Below the pieces are notes generated by a model. It saw only the letters and a list, made by a program, of their open reading frames with translations, was not told where the DNA came from and ran no database searches. Both the position numbers and the translations under genes were made by a program. 64,000 nucleotides of DNA from the NCBI GenBank assembly GCA_009829735.1, contig CM020618.1:8585119-8649118 (forward strand). The letters run 5' to 3'. This document shows, in pieces, positions 9,338 to 18,699 of the stretch (its first letter is position 1; each line of letters starts with the position of its first letter). The DNA is from Pyropia yezoensis (lineage: Eukaryota; Rhodophyta; Bangiophyceae; Bangiales; Bangiaceae).

Positions 9338-10942
9338 TCAGGAGGGCACACAGCGTGCGGCGGGCCGCCGCTGCTTCATTGGATGTGCACAGGGGTGGCG
9401 GCGGCGGGGGGGGGGCATCGGCAATGGCGACGCGTCCCCCACAGGCGGTGGTGGCGGCGGCGGCGGCGGCGGAGGCAGATGCTGCTGCTGCAGCGGATGC
9501 GGCTGCAGCGGTTGTGGCTGCAGCGGTTGTGCTTGTAGCGGTTGCGGCGGCAGGGACCAGCCGCTGCCCCCCCCTCCCCTCTCGGGCAGCCGTGGCCGAA
9601 CGTCCCGCTCCCAAGCTTGCCCCGCAGTGCGGTCGCCATTGCCGCCGACACCGCCGACTCCACCGCCGACGCCTATCGAGTTGGAGGCGTCCCAGGCCCC
9701 GCCAGGCACGGGCGCCCACGGCAACGGCAGCGGCGCGGGCTGCGCGGGGGGGGATGCCCACCCCGCCGCGCCGCCGTCTGCGGCGCCCTCGTACGGCGGA
9801 CACGGCGGGCCGGGCGGCGGCCGCGGCGGCGGGGGCCACTGGTGGGAAGCGGCGGCGGCCGCGGCCGCGGCGGCGGCCGCGGCTAGCCGCGGGTCCCGGC
9901 CGGTCCGGTCGGCGGCGGCGGCGGCCAGCCACGGGTCTCGGCTGGCGGCCGCTGGCAGCGGCAGCGGCAGCGGCGGCCGCGGCACAACCGCGTCGTGAGG
10001 GGCGCGGCTATCACCCCACCCCCCGCGGCGGGCGTCGCCGTCGCCGTTGCGGTCAGTCGTCGGCCGCTTGCGGCCGCCCCAGCCGTCGGGCTCTGTCGCG
10101 GTTACCCGTCGGGCGTCCTCCTGATACCGCCACCGACGGCGGTGGTCCGCGTCGTGGTCTGCAACCCCGCCGCCCGCAGGACCATCCCGTTCGCGCCACT
10201 GCTCCCTCTCCCGCTCCCGGAGGGTTCCTCGGTCCCCCGAGTGGCTGGCAGGGTGGCGGTCACGATCGCTATGACGGCCCGAGTGCCGCCCCCGCTCCCG
10301 GTTCGGTGACACACCCGGGTCTCCATCGTCCCTCTTAAGGTATCCGTGGCCGCTGTCACGATGGCGGTGGCGGTGGCCGTCCGGGCTCCGCCCCTCCTCC
10401 CGGCTCCCTCCGTAACGGCGGTCGCCGCCGTAGGCCCGCTCCCGCGACCGCTCCCGCTCGTCGTCATGGCCCCCACCATGCTCCCCGCCGCGGTCACGCT
10501 CAGAGCCGCCCAGGGCCGCCTCGTCACCCGCGCCCCCGTCCAAGGGCAGGCCGAACGAGAGGTGCCCGTTCTTCGCCCCGATGGTCACCACCCGCACCAC
10601 GTCCCCCCGGCGGTAGTGGTCTTCCGGCTGAATGTGGTGGTCAAGTCCCCCCATCATAAAGCGGACGTGCAGAAGGCCGTCGAGGCCGTTGCCCACCCTC
10701 AAAAACACCCCATTCCTGACAACCGAGTAGACCGTCCCGACGTACGCCGTTCCAACCGCCGAGCGGCCATCCAAGAGGGGGAAGCCCAGCGCCAAGTCGG
10801 ACACGGCACCCCGGCCAGCGAGCGGCAGCCGTGTGAGAATGCGAGGACGTGGAGCCGGGGGAGGGGAAGGGGGAGGGGGGGGGCCGGTGTGCCTCCTGCT
10901 GACGTCATATTGGGGGAATTGTTCGCATCTACGCACGCCCAC
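9338..10942 (-). CDS. S1 RNA-binding domain protein with RD/RE-rich region (start uncertain)
   Basis: The conceptual protein has 534 residues. Residues about 63-134 (genomic 10756-10541) form an S1/OB-fold domain: VGTAYVGTVYSVVRNGVFLR, then GLDGLLHVRFM, then RRGDVVRVVTIGAKNGHLSF. S1 domains bind single-stranded RNA, and in eukaryotes occur in PRP22-type helicases and in ZCCHC17/PS1D-like nucleolar proteins. It is followed by a long charged region rich in RE, RD and HRHRD (about residues 145-290), as in nuclear RNA-processing factors, then an Ala-rich segment and a Pro/Gln-rich tail with a repeated QPLQ-type motif. The frame opens at GTG and has a low-complexity N-terminus, so the real first exon is not identified. 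The C-terminal frame breaks at a homopolymer run. Likely a nuclear RNA-binding or splicing-related protein; no helicase or zinc knuckle is visible. Confidence 0.6.
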   Translation of the reverse strand: MGVRRCEQFPQYDVSRRHTGPPPPPSPPPAPRPRILTRLPLAGRGAVSDLALGFPLLDGRSAVGTAYVGTVYSVVRNGVFLRVGNGLDGLLHVRFMMGGLDHHIQPEDHYRRGDVVRVVTIGAKNGHLSFGLPLDGGAGDEAALGGSERDRGGEHGGGHDDERERSRERAYGGDRRYGGSREEGRSPDGHRHRHRDSGHGYLKRDDGDPGVSPNRERGRHSGRHSDRDRHPASHSGDRGTLREREREQWRERDGPAGGGVADHDADHRRRWRYQEDARRVTATEPDGWGGRKRPTTDRNGDGDARRGGWGDSRAPHDAVVPRPPLPLPLPAAASRDPWLAAAAADRTGRDPRLAAAAAAAAAAAASHQWPPPPRPPPGPPCPPYEGAADGGAAGWASPPAQPAPLPLPWAPVPGGAWDASNSIGVGGGVGGVGGNGDRTAGQAWERDVRPRLPERGGGGSGWSLPPQPLQAQPLQPQPLQPHPLQQQHLPPPPPPPPPPPVGDASPLPMPPPRRRHPCAHPMKQRRPAARCVPS

Positions 10943-11553
10943 AGTGTCACTGGGTGGAGAAACAGCTATGCGTGTGCTTCAGTACACTGTCACGGTCTGA
11001 TACACGCCACTCATGGGGGCTGGGGGGGTCAAGCACTTCCAGGGTCTGCGGTATACCACATGGCCAATAATAGCCACTTTGGGGGCCGCGAAGAGGCACT
11101 TCTACTCGTCTGCGTGCGTTTCTGACGACATGAGCGTGCTCAGCGACCACGTTTTGATCATCCAAGGTCCCTGAGCCCACGACCTGAGAGAGTTGGTTTT
11201 ATCATGTTTGGTCGTGGCAGACGTTGTGCAGTACTGAGTCATGCCACCACCACGCAACGCACGGCGGCTGACGCGGGGCGCGGGGCTGGTGACTGCCGAC
11301 GGGTGGCGGGGGAGGGGGGGCCACTGGGAGCGGGGGGGGACGGCTGGCGGTGGGAAGGGGGGGGGCGGCCGTTGAGGGGCGCTGGCCCGCGTGCGAGGGA
11401 AGCGTCTGGTGGTTGGCGGCTGGCTCGAGGCATGCGCCTGAGCGTAGGCGGATTTGTGGCGGCTTGCGGTTGACGCTGGGCGGGCTGCCGCTCGCAGCTG
11501 ACGGCTGACGGAGCGCGGCGTCGCGGGGTCCCGGGACCTGTGGCGGCGGCGGC
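10943..11553. other. Intergenic, no gene supported
   Basis: Mixed-composition sequence followed by a G-rich block (11260-11380). It separates the minus-strand S1 gene from the plus-strand AAA/nuclease gene and probably holds both promoters and first exons. No TATA box or exon could be fixed. Confidence 0.45.
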
Positions 11554-14253
11554 GTGTCTTGCCTGTGCTGCCGCAGCTGGTACATGAAGATGGTACCCCG
11601 GTCGGCGGGCTTTCTTGTCCCATGGGACCCCACCCGTCTTTGCCACGCAGATCCGGCTAGTCAACGTCCGTGCGGGCCTACCCGGTGTTGTGGCTGGTGG
11701 CCACGTACCTCTTTTGTTTGCGTTCGACCAAAGACCCGGCTCCGTGCACCATACGTGAGGCCTGTGCCATTGTGCCGGCTGGGGCCCGACAACACGCGAA
11801 CGGACAGGGATGCTGGCGGTTCACCTACGGCAGGAGCGACGCCTGGTGCGGACTCCTCGGCTACACCGCCTCAAAACGCGGCTGCCACTCCCTCGACGGT
11901 CCCCGATGCGGCGGCGGCGGTAGCTGCGGACGCTGCCACACCGTCGGTGCCTGCGCTGTCGTCAGGGGCAGTCACTGAGGTACTGAGTGCAGCCGCTCAA
12001 GAGCAAAGCAGGCCGCAGCCGGCAAGTCGTGACTACTTCAGCCGGTACGTACGATTTGCGGAGATGCGGAGGGCAAACGCTTTCTTTGCCGACCAGTCGG
12101 ATTGCGTTGGCCTGCTGCTGCAACACGCCCACGTGCACTACGAGCGGCCTGGTCAATTTGGCAAGACGACGCTGCTGGAGATGTTGGGCGCTTTTGTGGA
12201 CCGTTCTACTACGCATGCGGACTTCCAGGTGCTGTTTGGCGGCACTAAGGCGGCTGCCATCTACCATCCCCTACGTCAGCAGTGCTACATCGTGCGCATA
12301 TCCCTCTCTATTGACGCACGGCGGCCTCTCCACGAGATTCCAGAGCTTCTCTCCGCTGCCGTCAACGATGGGGTGCGGAGCTTCCAAGTTGCGTACCCTG
12401 ACGTCCACGTTAACGTCGAAGAGAACGGCATCCGAACGCTCTCGAACCTGGGCATCGCTATCGCTAAGATATCTGCGCGTGAGGTGCGAGCTGGCAACAC
12501 AAAGCGGACGTGTCTGTATGTGCTCACGGATGAGTACGACCGGATTATCAACACCCTCATTGCGCAGCGGGAGCCATTGAAGAATAACAAGACCACCGAC
12601 ACAGTCTTGGGGCCGTTCATCCAGTACTTCCTCACGCTGAAGCGTATGTCGGAGGATGTTCCTTTCCTTTATCTGCGCACGGTGACTTGCGGCATCTCCC
12701 CACTGGCGCTTGGGGAGTTGTCGGGCTGGAAGCCGCAGTACCTAACGCTCAGCCCCCAGTTTAGCCGCACGCTGGGCTTGTCGAAGGCGGACGTTCTGCG
12801 TGCTTTAAACGAGGTCATCCCTGCCGACAACGAGGCCGGCCTGACTCAGACGCAGCAGAACAACCTGTTCGACCTTATGCGCCGACTCTACAACTGCTAC
12901 ATGTTCCCTGGTATGGAAGACGACGTCGATGCGGTGTTCAACCCCGCTCTGTGCCGGGCGTTCTTTTACGAGTTGGAGACGGACAGGATCTTTTGTCGGC
13001 GGATGCTGGAAGCGGCAGCTGTTAAGGGTGGCCCTCTACCCGAGGCGGCATTGTCGAGCTCTACCACGCCGCCACGCCTAAGCGAGAGCCTGCTGAGTCT
13101 TTTTCTGTCCCAGCCGTCACTAGCAGCTGGCATTGCCCAGGACCTGGTGGAGTCGGACGAGCTCACGGTGCCGAAGGTCGACTTCAAGGTGCGGTTTACC
13201 GTCCGTGATCTGATCGAGAGCGGTCCATCCATTGGTACACACCACGCTCGAAGCTGGGCGCGCCTACTGCTGTACTATCACGGTCTGCTTGGGTCTGTGC
13301 GGGAGTCCGTGAAGGACGGCGTGGACATCGTGCACCTGGCGGTCCCTAACGAGATGACACGGCGGGCCAACATCAACTATCTCCTGCTTTGGTGTGGCCT
13401 GACCGGGGTCAACACCGTGACCCAGCTGATGCATAAGCCCAGTGCCGAGAGACTGCGGGTGCTTCTCCAAGCGTTGTACTACACTCCGGCTCGCGGCGCT
13501 TGGGTGTCGGCGGCCCACCAATCCGAGTCAACCTTTCAGGCGTCGATGGGAGCATACATTGCAGGCATCATTGACGGCCTCGGCTTGGGTCATGTTGACG
13601 TAAAGACGGAACACAACCTGTCGGGGAAGCGGTCGGACGTCATTATCTACGACACCAGTGGTGGGCTCGTCATCATAATCGAGCTTAAGCTGATTCGCCA
13701 GTCGCAGATTGAGTGGGACCTTTCTTCGCCGGACACGCATGGGTACGTGAGGTCCTTTCTCGCTGGTAATGACAGCCCTTTCTGCAGTGATGCCGACGTG
13801 TTTGCCCTGCGCTACAAAGAGGCCCAGTTTCGCAAGACGCAGACTAAGCCACCAGCTGGCGGCAGCGGTCATCCGGAGTCGCCCCTGACTGCCAATCCTG
13901 CCAAGCTGAGCAAGCCGCGTGGTCGTCCGCCGAAGGCCCCGGCCGTTAAGATGGAGCTGCCTGGTCCTTCCGTGGCCGAAGCCAACCAGACGGGCGGTAG
14001 GAGACGCGGTCGACCTTCCAAGACGCCGGCGCATCAAGGCATTAAGAAGATCCAGTCCAAGCTGAACGAGGCTAGCTCCCAAGTAAGGATGTACAAGGCT
14101 CTGGTGCGAGACCAGCTATTCAAGAACAAGCTGGTGGAGAACTCTGCTCACCGTCAGGCGGGACGGGAGGGGGCGGGGGAGAAGCATCCTGAGATCTTTT
14201 GCTTTGTTGCGCTTGCCGTTCACAACCGTGTGTTTGTGCAGGCTGTTTCCTGA
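11554..14253 (+). CDS. AAA-ATPase-like / PD-(D/E)XK nuclease protein with two AT-hooks
   Basis: A 899-residue open frame. Residues 198-206 (RPGQFGKTT) are a P-loop and 320-329 (CLYVLTDEYD) a Walker B; together these are diagnostic of the AAA-ATPase-like family (PF09820 type). Residues about 665-715 carry a PD-(D/E)XK nuclease core: RSDVIIYD (D695), then GLVIIIELKL with E710 and K712, like the nuclease domain (PDDEXK_9 type) usually paired with this ATPase. Two AT-hooks follow, KPRGRPPK (about 787-794) and RRRGRPSK (816-823), then a helical tail; AT-hooks bind AT-rich minor groove and are not standard in the family. The first 160 residues are low complexity. An alternative ATG is M171 (12064), so the start is uncertain. 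No intron is needed. Related ATPase-nuclease proteins are common in bacteria and patchy in eukaryotes, and resemble transposon- or effector-derived NTPase-REase proteins. Predicted role: ATP-dependent DNA cleavage or mobile-element biology; not demonstrated. Confidence 0.75.
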   Translation: MSCLCCRSWYMKMVPRSAGFLVPWDPTRLCHADPASQRPCGPTRCCGWWPRTSFVCVRPKTRLRAPYVRPVPLCRLGPDNTRTDRDAGGSPTAGATPGADSSATPPQNAAATPSTVPDAAAAVAADAATPSVPALSSGAVTEVLSAAAQEQSRPQPASRDYFSRYVRFAEMRRANAFFADQSDCVGLLLQHAHVHYERPGQFGKTTLLEMLGAFVDRSTTHADFQVLFGGTKAAAIYHPLRQQCYIVRISLSIDARRPLHEIPELLSAAVNDGVRSFQVAYPDVHVNVEENGIRTLSNLGIAIAKISAREVRAGNTKRTCLYVLTDEYDRIINTLIAQREPLKNNKTTDTVLGPFIQYFLTLKRMSEDVPFLYLRTVTCGISPLALGELSGWKPQYLTLSPQFSRTLGLSKADVLRALNEVIPADNEAGLTQTQQNNLFDLMRRLYNCYMFPGMEDDVDAVFNPALCRAFFYELETDRIFCRRMLEAAAVKGGPLPEAALSSSTTPPRLSESLLSLFLSQPSLAAGIAQDLVESDELTVPKVDFKVRFTVRDLIESGPSIGTHHARSWARLLLYYHGLLGSVRESVKDGVDIVHLAVPNEMTRRANINYLLLWCGLTGVNTVTQLMHKPSAERLRVLLQALYYTPARGAWVSAAHQSESTFQASMGAYIAGIIDGLGLGHVDVKTEHNLSGKRSDVIIYDTSGGLVIIIELKLIRQSQIEWDLSSPDTHGYVRSFLAGNDSPFCSDADVFALRYKEAQFRKTQTKPPAGGSGHPESPLTANPAKLSKPRGRPPKAPAVKMELPGPSVAEANQTGGRRRGRPSKTPAHQGIKKIQSKLNEASSQVRMYKALVRDQLFKNKLVENSAHRQAGREGAGEKHPEIFCFVALAVHNRVFVQAVS

Positions 14254-14514
14254 GCTCCTTTTGATGGCCGTCGTGCTAAGAAGAGAATTATGTTGAAACC
14301 ACTGACGGCTCGGACGGGTCGGAACCCACACCACGAGGCTTTGCCAGGCGGCGGCGACAAGGCCATAGCAGCGGCGACGGTGAAGGGGAAGGAAGACAGC
14401 GGTTGCGTTGTGTGTGGGGGGTGCTGATAGCTAGGATAAGGAAGTACGGGTGGCGTTGGGAGCTGCGCTAACACGACGACAGTCCGGGCGGCGTCCTCAC
14501 GGGTCTGACGATGG

Positions 14515-14891
14515 ATGCCAAGAGTGGAGAGCGGGTGGGCGTGGCTGGTCGCACTGTCCGGGCGCTTGCCAAAGCTCCACCACAATGCTTATCCTGCTGA
14601 CTTAGTGGACCCGCTTGCGGCGGCTGATGTTGCTCTCGACACCGTCCACGCGGTGGTGACCAACGCGCCGCGGCCCCCCGCGGGCGCCGCTCGGGAGCGC
14701 CTTCGCGGGTGCGTGCGGGCGCGGCGGGTGCGTTTTGGGAGCGCGCCGGCCGTCGGCCAGGCGCGGCGGAAGTGCTTGCGACGGTGGGCTTTCGGGAGAA
14801 GGGGGGGTGGTGGGTGTGTGGGCGGCCTGACGCGGCGCTGCTGTGGATGGGCAAGGTGGAGGTGGAGGCAGCGGCACTCGCGCGGAGCTGA
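14515..14891 (+). pseudogene. Possible PUB-domain gene remnant, frameshifted
   Basis: The frame from ATG 14515 encodes PADLVDPLAAADVALDTVHA, followed by VVTN. From about 14700 a second frame (-1) encodes FWERAGRRPGAAEVLATVGF, then WWVCGRPDAALLWMGK, ending at the TGA near 14891. Taken together these resemble a PUB/PUG domain (p97-binding module of PNGase and UBX proteins), whose core ends in a PGA-x-E-x-L-x-x-x-GF motif. The two parts are in different frames, so either a one-base error or indel or a short intron lies near 14700. About 260 bp of unassigned DNA separate it from the upstream nuclease gene. The assignment is from motif memory only. Confidence 0.35.
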
Positions 14892-15655
14892 GGTGGCTGC
14901 GCTGGCGTATGTCCAGGGCGGTTACGGAGGCATCAACGGCGGCGGCGGCGGGGGGGTGGAGGGACAGACGGCGAGCGAGGGCGCCGACGGGCCGCCCTCC
15001 CCGCCCGCCACCCCGTCCACCCCCGTCGCCGCGGCGGTGGTGTCGGGCGGGCCGCCGCCGCCGCCACCGCCGCCGCCACCGTCGTCGTCCCCCGTTTGGC
15101 TGGGCGCGCCCCCATTCCCCACCGGCCCCGCCGGTGCGCCGCCGCTACCGCCGCCGCCACCAACGATACCGCCTGCTCAGCCGCCAGCGACGCCGTCAGC
15201 GCTGCCGATGCCGCAGCCGCTCCCACTGCAGCTGCAGCTGCCGCTGCCGATGACGTTGCCGCGGCCGCTGTCGCTGCCACCCCCCCTCCCTCCCCTTCCC
15301 CCGGCACGTGGCTGTCCTTCCCGCTTCGTAGCACCACCTCCCCCCGAGGGGGGTGGGTTGCTAGTGGCGGCGGCGGCGACGACACCCTCTCGGACGTCTT
15401 CCTCCCGTCCTCTTCGCCGGCAGCGGCGGCGACGGCGACGACGGCGGCGACGGCGTCGACGGCGGCGACGGCGTCGACGGCGGCGACGGTGGCGACGGCG
15501 GCGACGGTGGCGACGGCGGCGACGGTGGCGACGGCTGCGACGGTGGCGACGGCTGCGACGGTGGCGACGGCCGCGGCAACGGCGGCGGCGGCAGCGGTGG
15601 CAAAAGCGGTGACATGACCTGGCCACGAAAACCGACGATTTCGATGCCTGGGACC
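14892..15655. repeat. GC-rich low complexity with GGCGACGGT-type minisatellite
   Basis: CCG/GGC-rich DNA ending in an imperfect 9-bp array (GGCGACGGT and variants such as GGCGACGGC, GGCTGCGAC) at about 15421-15590. All frames are open and the translations are Gly/Pro/Ala/Arg-rich. No gene is supported. The Harbinger element inserts immediately downstream. Confidence 0.6.
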
Positions 15656-15788
15656 TAAGAGCATGTCTATCGGTGGAACCCAAAACCCATACTATTATGG
15701 GTTATAGCTCAGATCATGGGTGCACCTATAACCCATAAAAAATAGCTCTGTAGGCTATCCGCGGGGCCAAATCCAGGCTCGGATAGCG

Positions 15789-15815
15789 CAGAGGATAGCT
15801 CAGAGCTATCCTCTG
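15789..15815. promoter_or_regulatory. Subterminal perfect palindrome of the Harbinger element
   Basis: CAGAGGATAGCTC (15789-15801), one A, then its exact inverse GAGCTATCCTCTG (15803-15815). TAGCTC words also occur at about 15703 and 15744, and a GAGCTATC word lies near the right end at about 18760. This is a candidate binding site for the Myb-like protein or transposase, or a hairpin. Function is inferred from position only. Confidence 0.5.
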
Positions 15816-15913
15816 AGCTACTATTATAGCCAAGCCAATCAGATGGTTCCATCCCAGCAATGAGCGGCGGTGGCACAATTTCTGTTCAGAAGTAAAGCAG
15901 AAGTGGCACAAAT

Positions 15914-17179
15914 ATGGTGAGAGTGACCAGTACAACACTCGCAACTGCAAAGCCCGCCTGTCCCTCCGTCCAGCCCATGGCACTACCCGCCGTCTTCGTT
16001 GGAGCTGCGACTCTCGAGTGGCTGCCCCCCTTTCGCATGTCAGCGAGGACCATGGCATCGTCGGCGGACAGCCCGAGTTCCCCAGCCGTGACTGATCCCA
16101 TTCCTGTGCCTGACTCTCCCCGTTCTCGTTCATCTGGTCCGCCGGATTCAACGGTGTCGCCTGCAGCGAGCGCTACCACTGCGCGAGGCCCCAACATTTC
16201 CCCCGAGGAGGACCTGGCTTTGGCGCGGTCGTGTATCATCGTGTCGGAGTATATTGTCGACATGGACAGGGACTGCTTTTGGGAAAAAGTGGCGGACGTG
16301 TTTGTCAAGCAGCCGGAGGTCTCGAAGCAGCGGACTCCCGGGAGCCTGCGGTCGCGGTTTTCAACTTTGCAAAAGCGATCCCAGAAGTACAATGCCGCGG
16401 AAGCCAAGTATCGTAGCGCCATCCCGTCCGGTGAGTCAGAGGCGGAAACGGTCAAGAACATTATGACGTACTACCGAGTCTCCAACAAAGTTTGAACAAG
16501 AAGAAAGAACGTGTACCCGCCCCCGTGTTCAAGAGTGTCGCTGCGGCGCACCTCCTCGCCACGTGTCCCAAAGAAAGAACGTGTACCCGCCCCCATGTTC
16601 AAGAGTGTCGCTGCGGCGCACCTCCTCGCCACGTGTCCCAAGTTTTCTTCCAAGGTTCTGGCGTCTTTTACCGGCGGCAGGGCAGAACCTGGAGTGCCAT
16701 CAGCGGAGCTGCGCGAGTCAGTGGCTGGACCGTCAGACGCTGGAACGACACCTGACACCACAAATGCGCCTCGGGTCGCACCAGGAACAGCTGAGCCACC
16801 AGCTGTGGAACCAGCTATCCCGGCTGTCAAGCCGAGCGCGGCTCGCACTCGGGGCGTCAAACGCACGAAGGCCTCTTTGGTGGACCCCAACCCCGCTGGT
16901 GCCGCCGTCGAGCGCTTGGCTACTTCCGTGACCAGCATGAAAGAGGTAATGGTCTCTTCCAACCGGCGGAAGGCCGACTTGGCGGGGTTGCCGGTAGAGG
17001 TGAAGCTGGTTGACATGCTGGACGCGGGAGCTGAGAAGCAGATGATGGTGAGGGATTTACAGCGTAGGACCAGGCAGGCAAGCACGGCAACTGACAGCGC
17101 GACCACGTCCGCGCAGCAGCGCACACCGACCGAGGTCCCTCGTGAAGTGGACGACAATGATGAGGAAGAGGAGGGTTAG
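15914..17179 (+). CDS. Harbinger Myb/SANT-like DNA-binding protein (broken or with an 84-nt intron)
   Basis: Residues from ATG 15914 contain a trihelix/SANT-like domain: SPEEDLALARSCIIVSE, FWEKVADVF, RTPGSLRSRFSTLQK and PSGESEAE. This is the pattern of the DNA-binding partner encoded by PIF/Harbinger elements, which brings the transposase to the ends. The frame meets TGA at 16493. The remaining part (16574-17179) is in the same frame and encodes FKSVAAAHLLATCPKF, then a helical, acidic C-terminus ending in EEEEG. A 70-bp direct duplication lies between. Removing 16490-16573 (GT...AG, 84 nt) would keep the frame and give about 393 residues. So either a short intron exists, or the duplication is a disabling mutation. 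The gene is convergent with the transposase. Domain call is good; gene structure is inference. Confidence 0.65.
16501..16640 (+). repeat. 70-bp tandem duplication inside the Myb-like gene
   Basis: 16501-16570 and 16571-16640 are identical except for one base (GTG versus ATG). 70 is not a multiple of three, so both copies cannot be read in one frame. Confidence 0.9.
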
Positions 17180-17595
17180 CGGGAAGTTGTGCTTGCCTTT
17201 GTTTGTCTCATGTCAGCGACAGTTATCTGTTGCAAAGTACTTGCTTTCCAGTCGTTTTCAATAATGTCCTATTTTTGTCTTTTTGGGCCACGTGTACCAC
17301 AGTCCTTCGATCTTTTCTTGTGTTTCTGGGGCTGCAAACATGGTAATGTGCGGAGAACCGTGAAGCGCACCCCGCTGTCGGACGTTCCGCGCTCCCCACC
17401 TGCCCTTCCACTCTCTCTCGCTCTTGCAAACACGAGAGATACTGTGCAAAAAAAATCACATAGCCATCAGTGCAGTTGTGTCTCGCCACAAACAGACACC
17501 ACGAGCGGACCACCATCATGGCTGCTGTGTCTCCCCACTAACCGACCACAAGTGACCAATCAATGAAGCACTCAGAGCAACATGCCCACTCTCGC

Positions 17596-18699
17596 TCATG
17601 ACCTCGTCCGAGCGCTCCACCAGGACGCCAGCCCAACACAAGGTCCCACAGGCGAGGCAATGTCCCCGGCCCCATGCATACCATGGAGGCACTCGTAAAA
17701 CTCATCCAGCAAGCCGACAGACTCCCCCCCACCATCGGCCTCGCCGGCGAGCTCTCCATGCTTATCCATGGATGCAATCGAATTGTGCAAGATAATGCAC
17801 ACGTCCGCATCCAGCAATATCAACTCGTCACTCCACTCTTCCCTGTCATGACGCAGTATCCGAAAGCGCCCCTGCAGACACCCGAAAAACCTCTCAACAT
17901 TCTTGTGTATTGCTTCTTGGCATTTCTTGGCGTGCATCTCATTCTCGCTTGTTGCACCGGAGCCGGGAAGAAATAAAATCGCCCATTGCGGGTATAAGCT
18001 GTCGCCAAGACAGCAGAGTGGCCAGGATCGTCGGATTCCGTTCAGAACGAAGCCAGCAGGAAGATGGATGCACCGGCGGCCGCACAACATCTCGGAGAAG
18101 ATGGAGCTGTGGCTGGCAACAGTGATATCGATGTACGTACCTGGCCGACCATCAAACCAGTCCCAGCAATACTGGTCCCCGTCCTCGAGCGCCTCGCACG
18201 ACAGCACCGCCAGTTTTCCTTCCTTAGGGTTGTGGTACTGTCCTTTGAAAGCTCTGGGGCAGTTCTTCCACTTGATTTTCATGCAGTTCACTGACCCCAT
18301 ACAGCCTGGGAGACCACGCGACGCAAAACTGTCCGTCAGGGCCGCGAGCTCAGCTGCAGTCGGATGCAGGTTTAAAAATTGAGGTCCAAATCGGGACCGC
18401 GCGGCACGGAGGACGGCTAGAAAAGCTTGTCGCTGAGCCTCCACCGACATGCGGGAGTGGTCGTCGAGATCTCGAAAAGATCGACCAGTGCCCAGACGCC
18501 ATAGCGAGTTCAGAATCTTGACGTGGAAGGGATGGCCACGCCTGCCCGTGTAGTCGGTCCGCTGCAGCAGCGTCAGGTCAGCTAGGGGCAGCTCACGCTC
18601 CAGGACATGGTACAGCCGGAGAGGAACTCGGAACACTCCGCGAAAGTGGGAGGAGGTATACCTCGGAGAGGAGGACAGGTAGTCGACATTAAGTGGCTC
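17596..18699 (-). CDS. PIF/Harbinger transposase (DDE, plant-transposase type), D-to-N at first catalytic site
   Basis: The DDE nuclease moves PIF/Harbinger elements together with the Myb-like partner. Family landmarks are clear: TGRRGHPFHVKILNSLWRLG in the N-terminal region, GSVNCMKIKWKNCPRAFKG where relatives read GS-hydrophobic-D-CMH, WFDGRPGTYIDITVASHSS, the second-Asp block LGDSLYPQW, and the Glu block NVERFFGCLQGRFRIL. The first catalytic Asp is Asn here (codon AAC), so hydrolysis is predicted to be lost. The open frame starts after a TGA at 18700-18702 with no ATG (GTG at 18636), so a short 5' exon upstream or beyond an intron is likely. The frame is otherwise intact. AT-richer spacer DNA (17180-17560) separates it from the convergent Myb-like gene. 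Confidence 0.85.
   Translation of the reverse strand, partial: EPLNVDYLSSSPRYTSSHFRGVFRVPLRLYHVLERELPLADLTLLQRTDYTGRRGHPFHVKILNSLWRLGTGRSFRDLDDHSRMSVEAQRQAFLAVLRAARSRFGPQFLNLHPTAAELAALTDSFASRGLPGCMGSVNCMKIKWKNCPRAFKGQYHNPKEGKLAVLSCEALEDGDQYCWDWFDGRPGTYIDITVASHSSIFSEMLCGRRCIHLPAGFVLNGIRRSWPLCCLGDSLYPQWAILFLPGSGATSENEMHAKKCQEAIHKNVERFFGCLQGRFRILRHDREEWSDELILLDADVCIILHNSIASMDKHGELAGEADGGGESVGLLDEFYECLHGMHGAGDIASPVGPCVGLASWWSARTRS

Noticed and set aside
8664..9998. Plus-strand 444-codon ORF over the S1 gene
   Set aside because: Shadow of the minus-strand gene and of CCG repeats; no domain.
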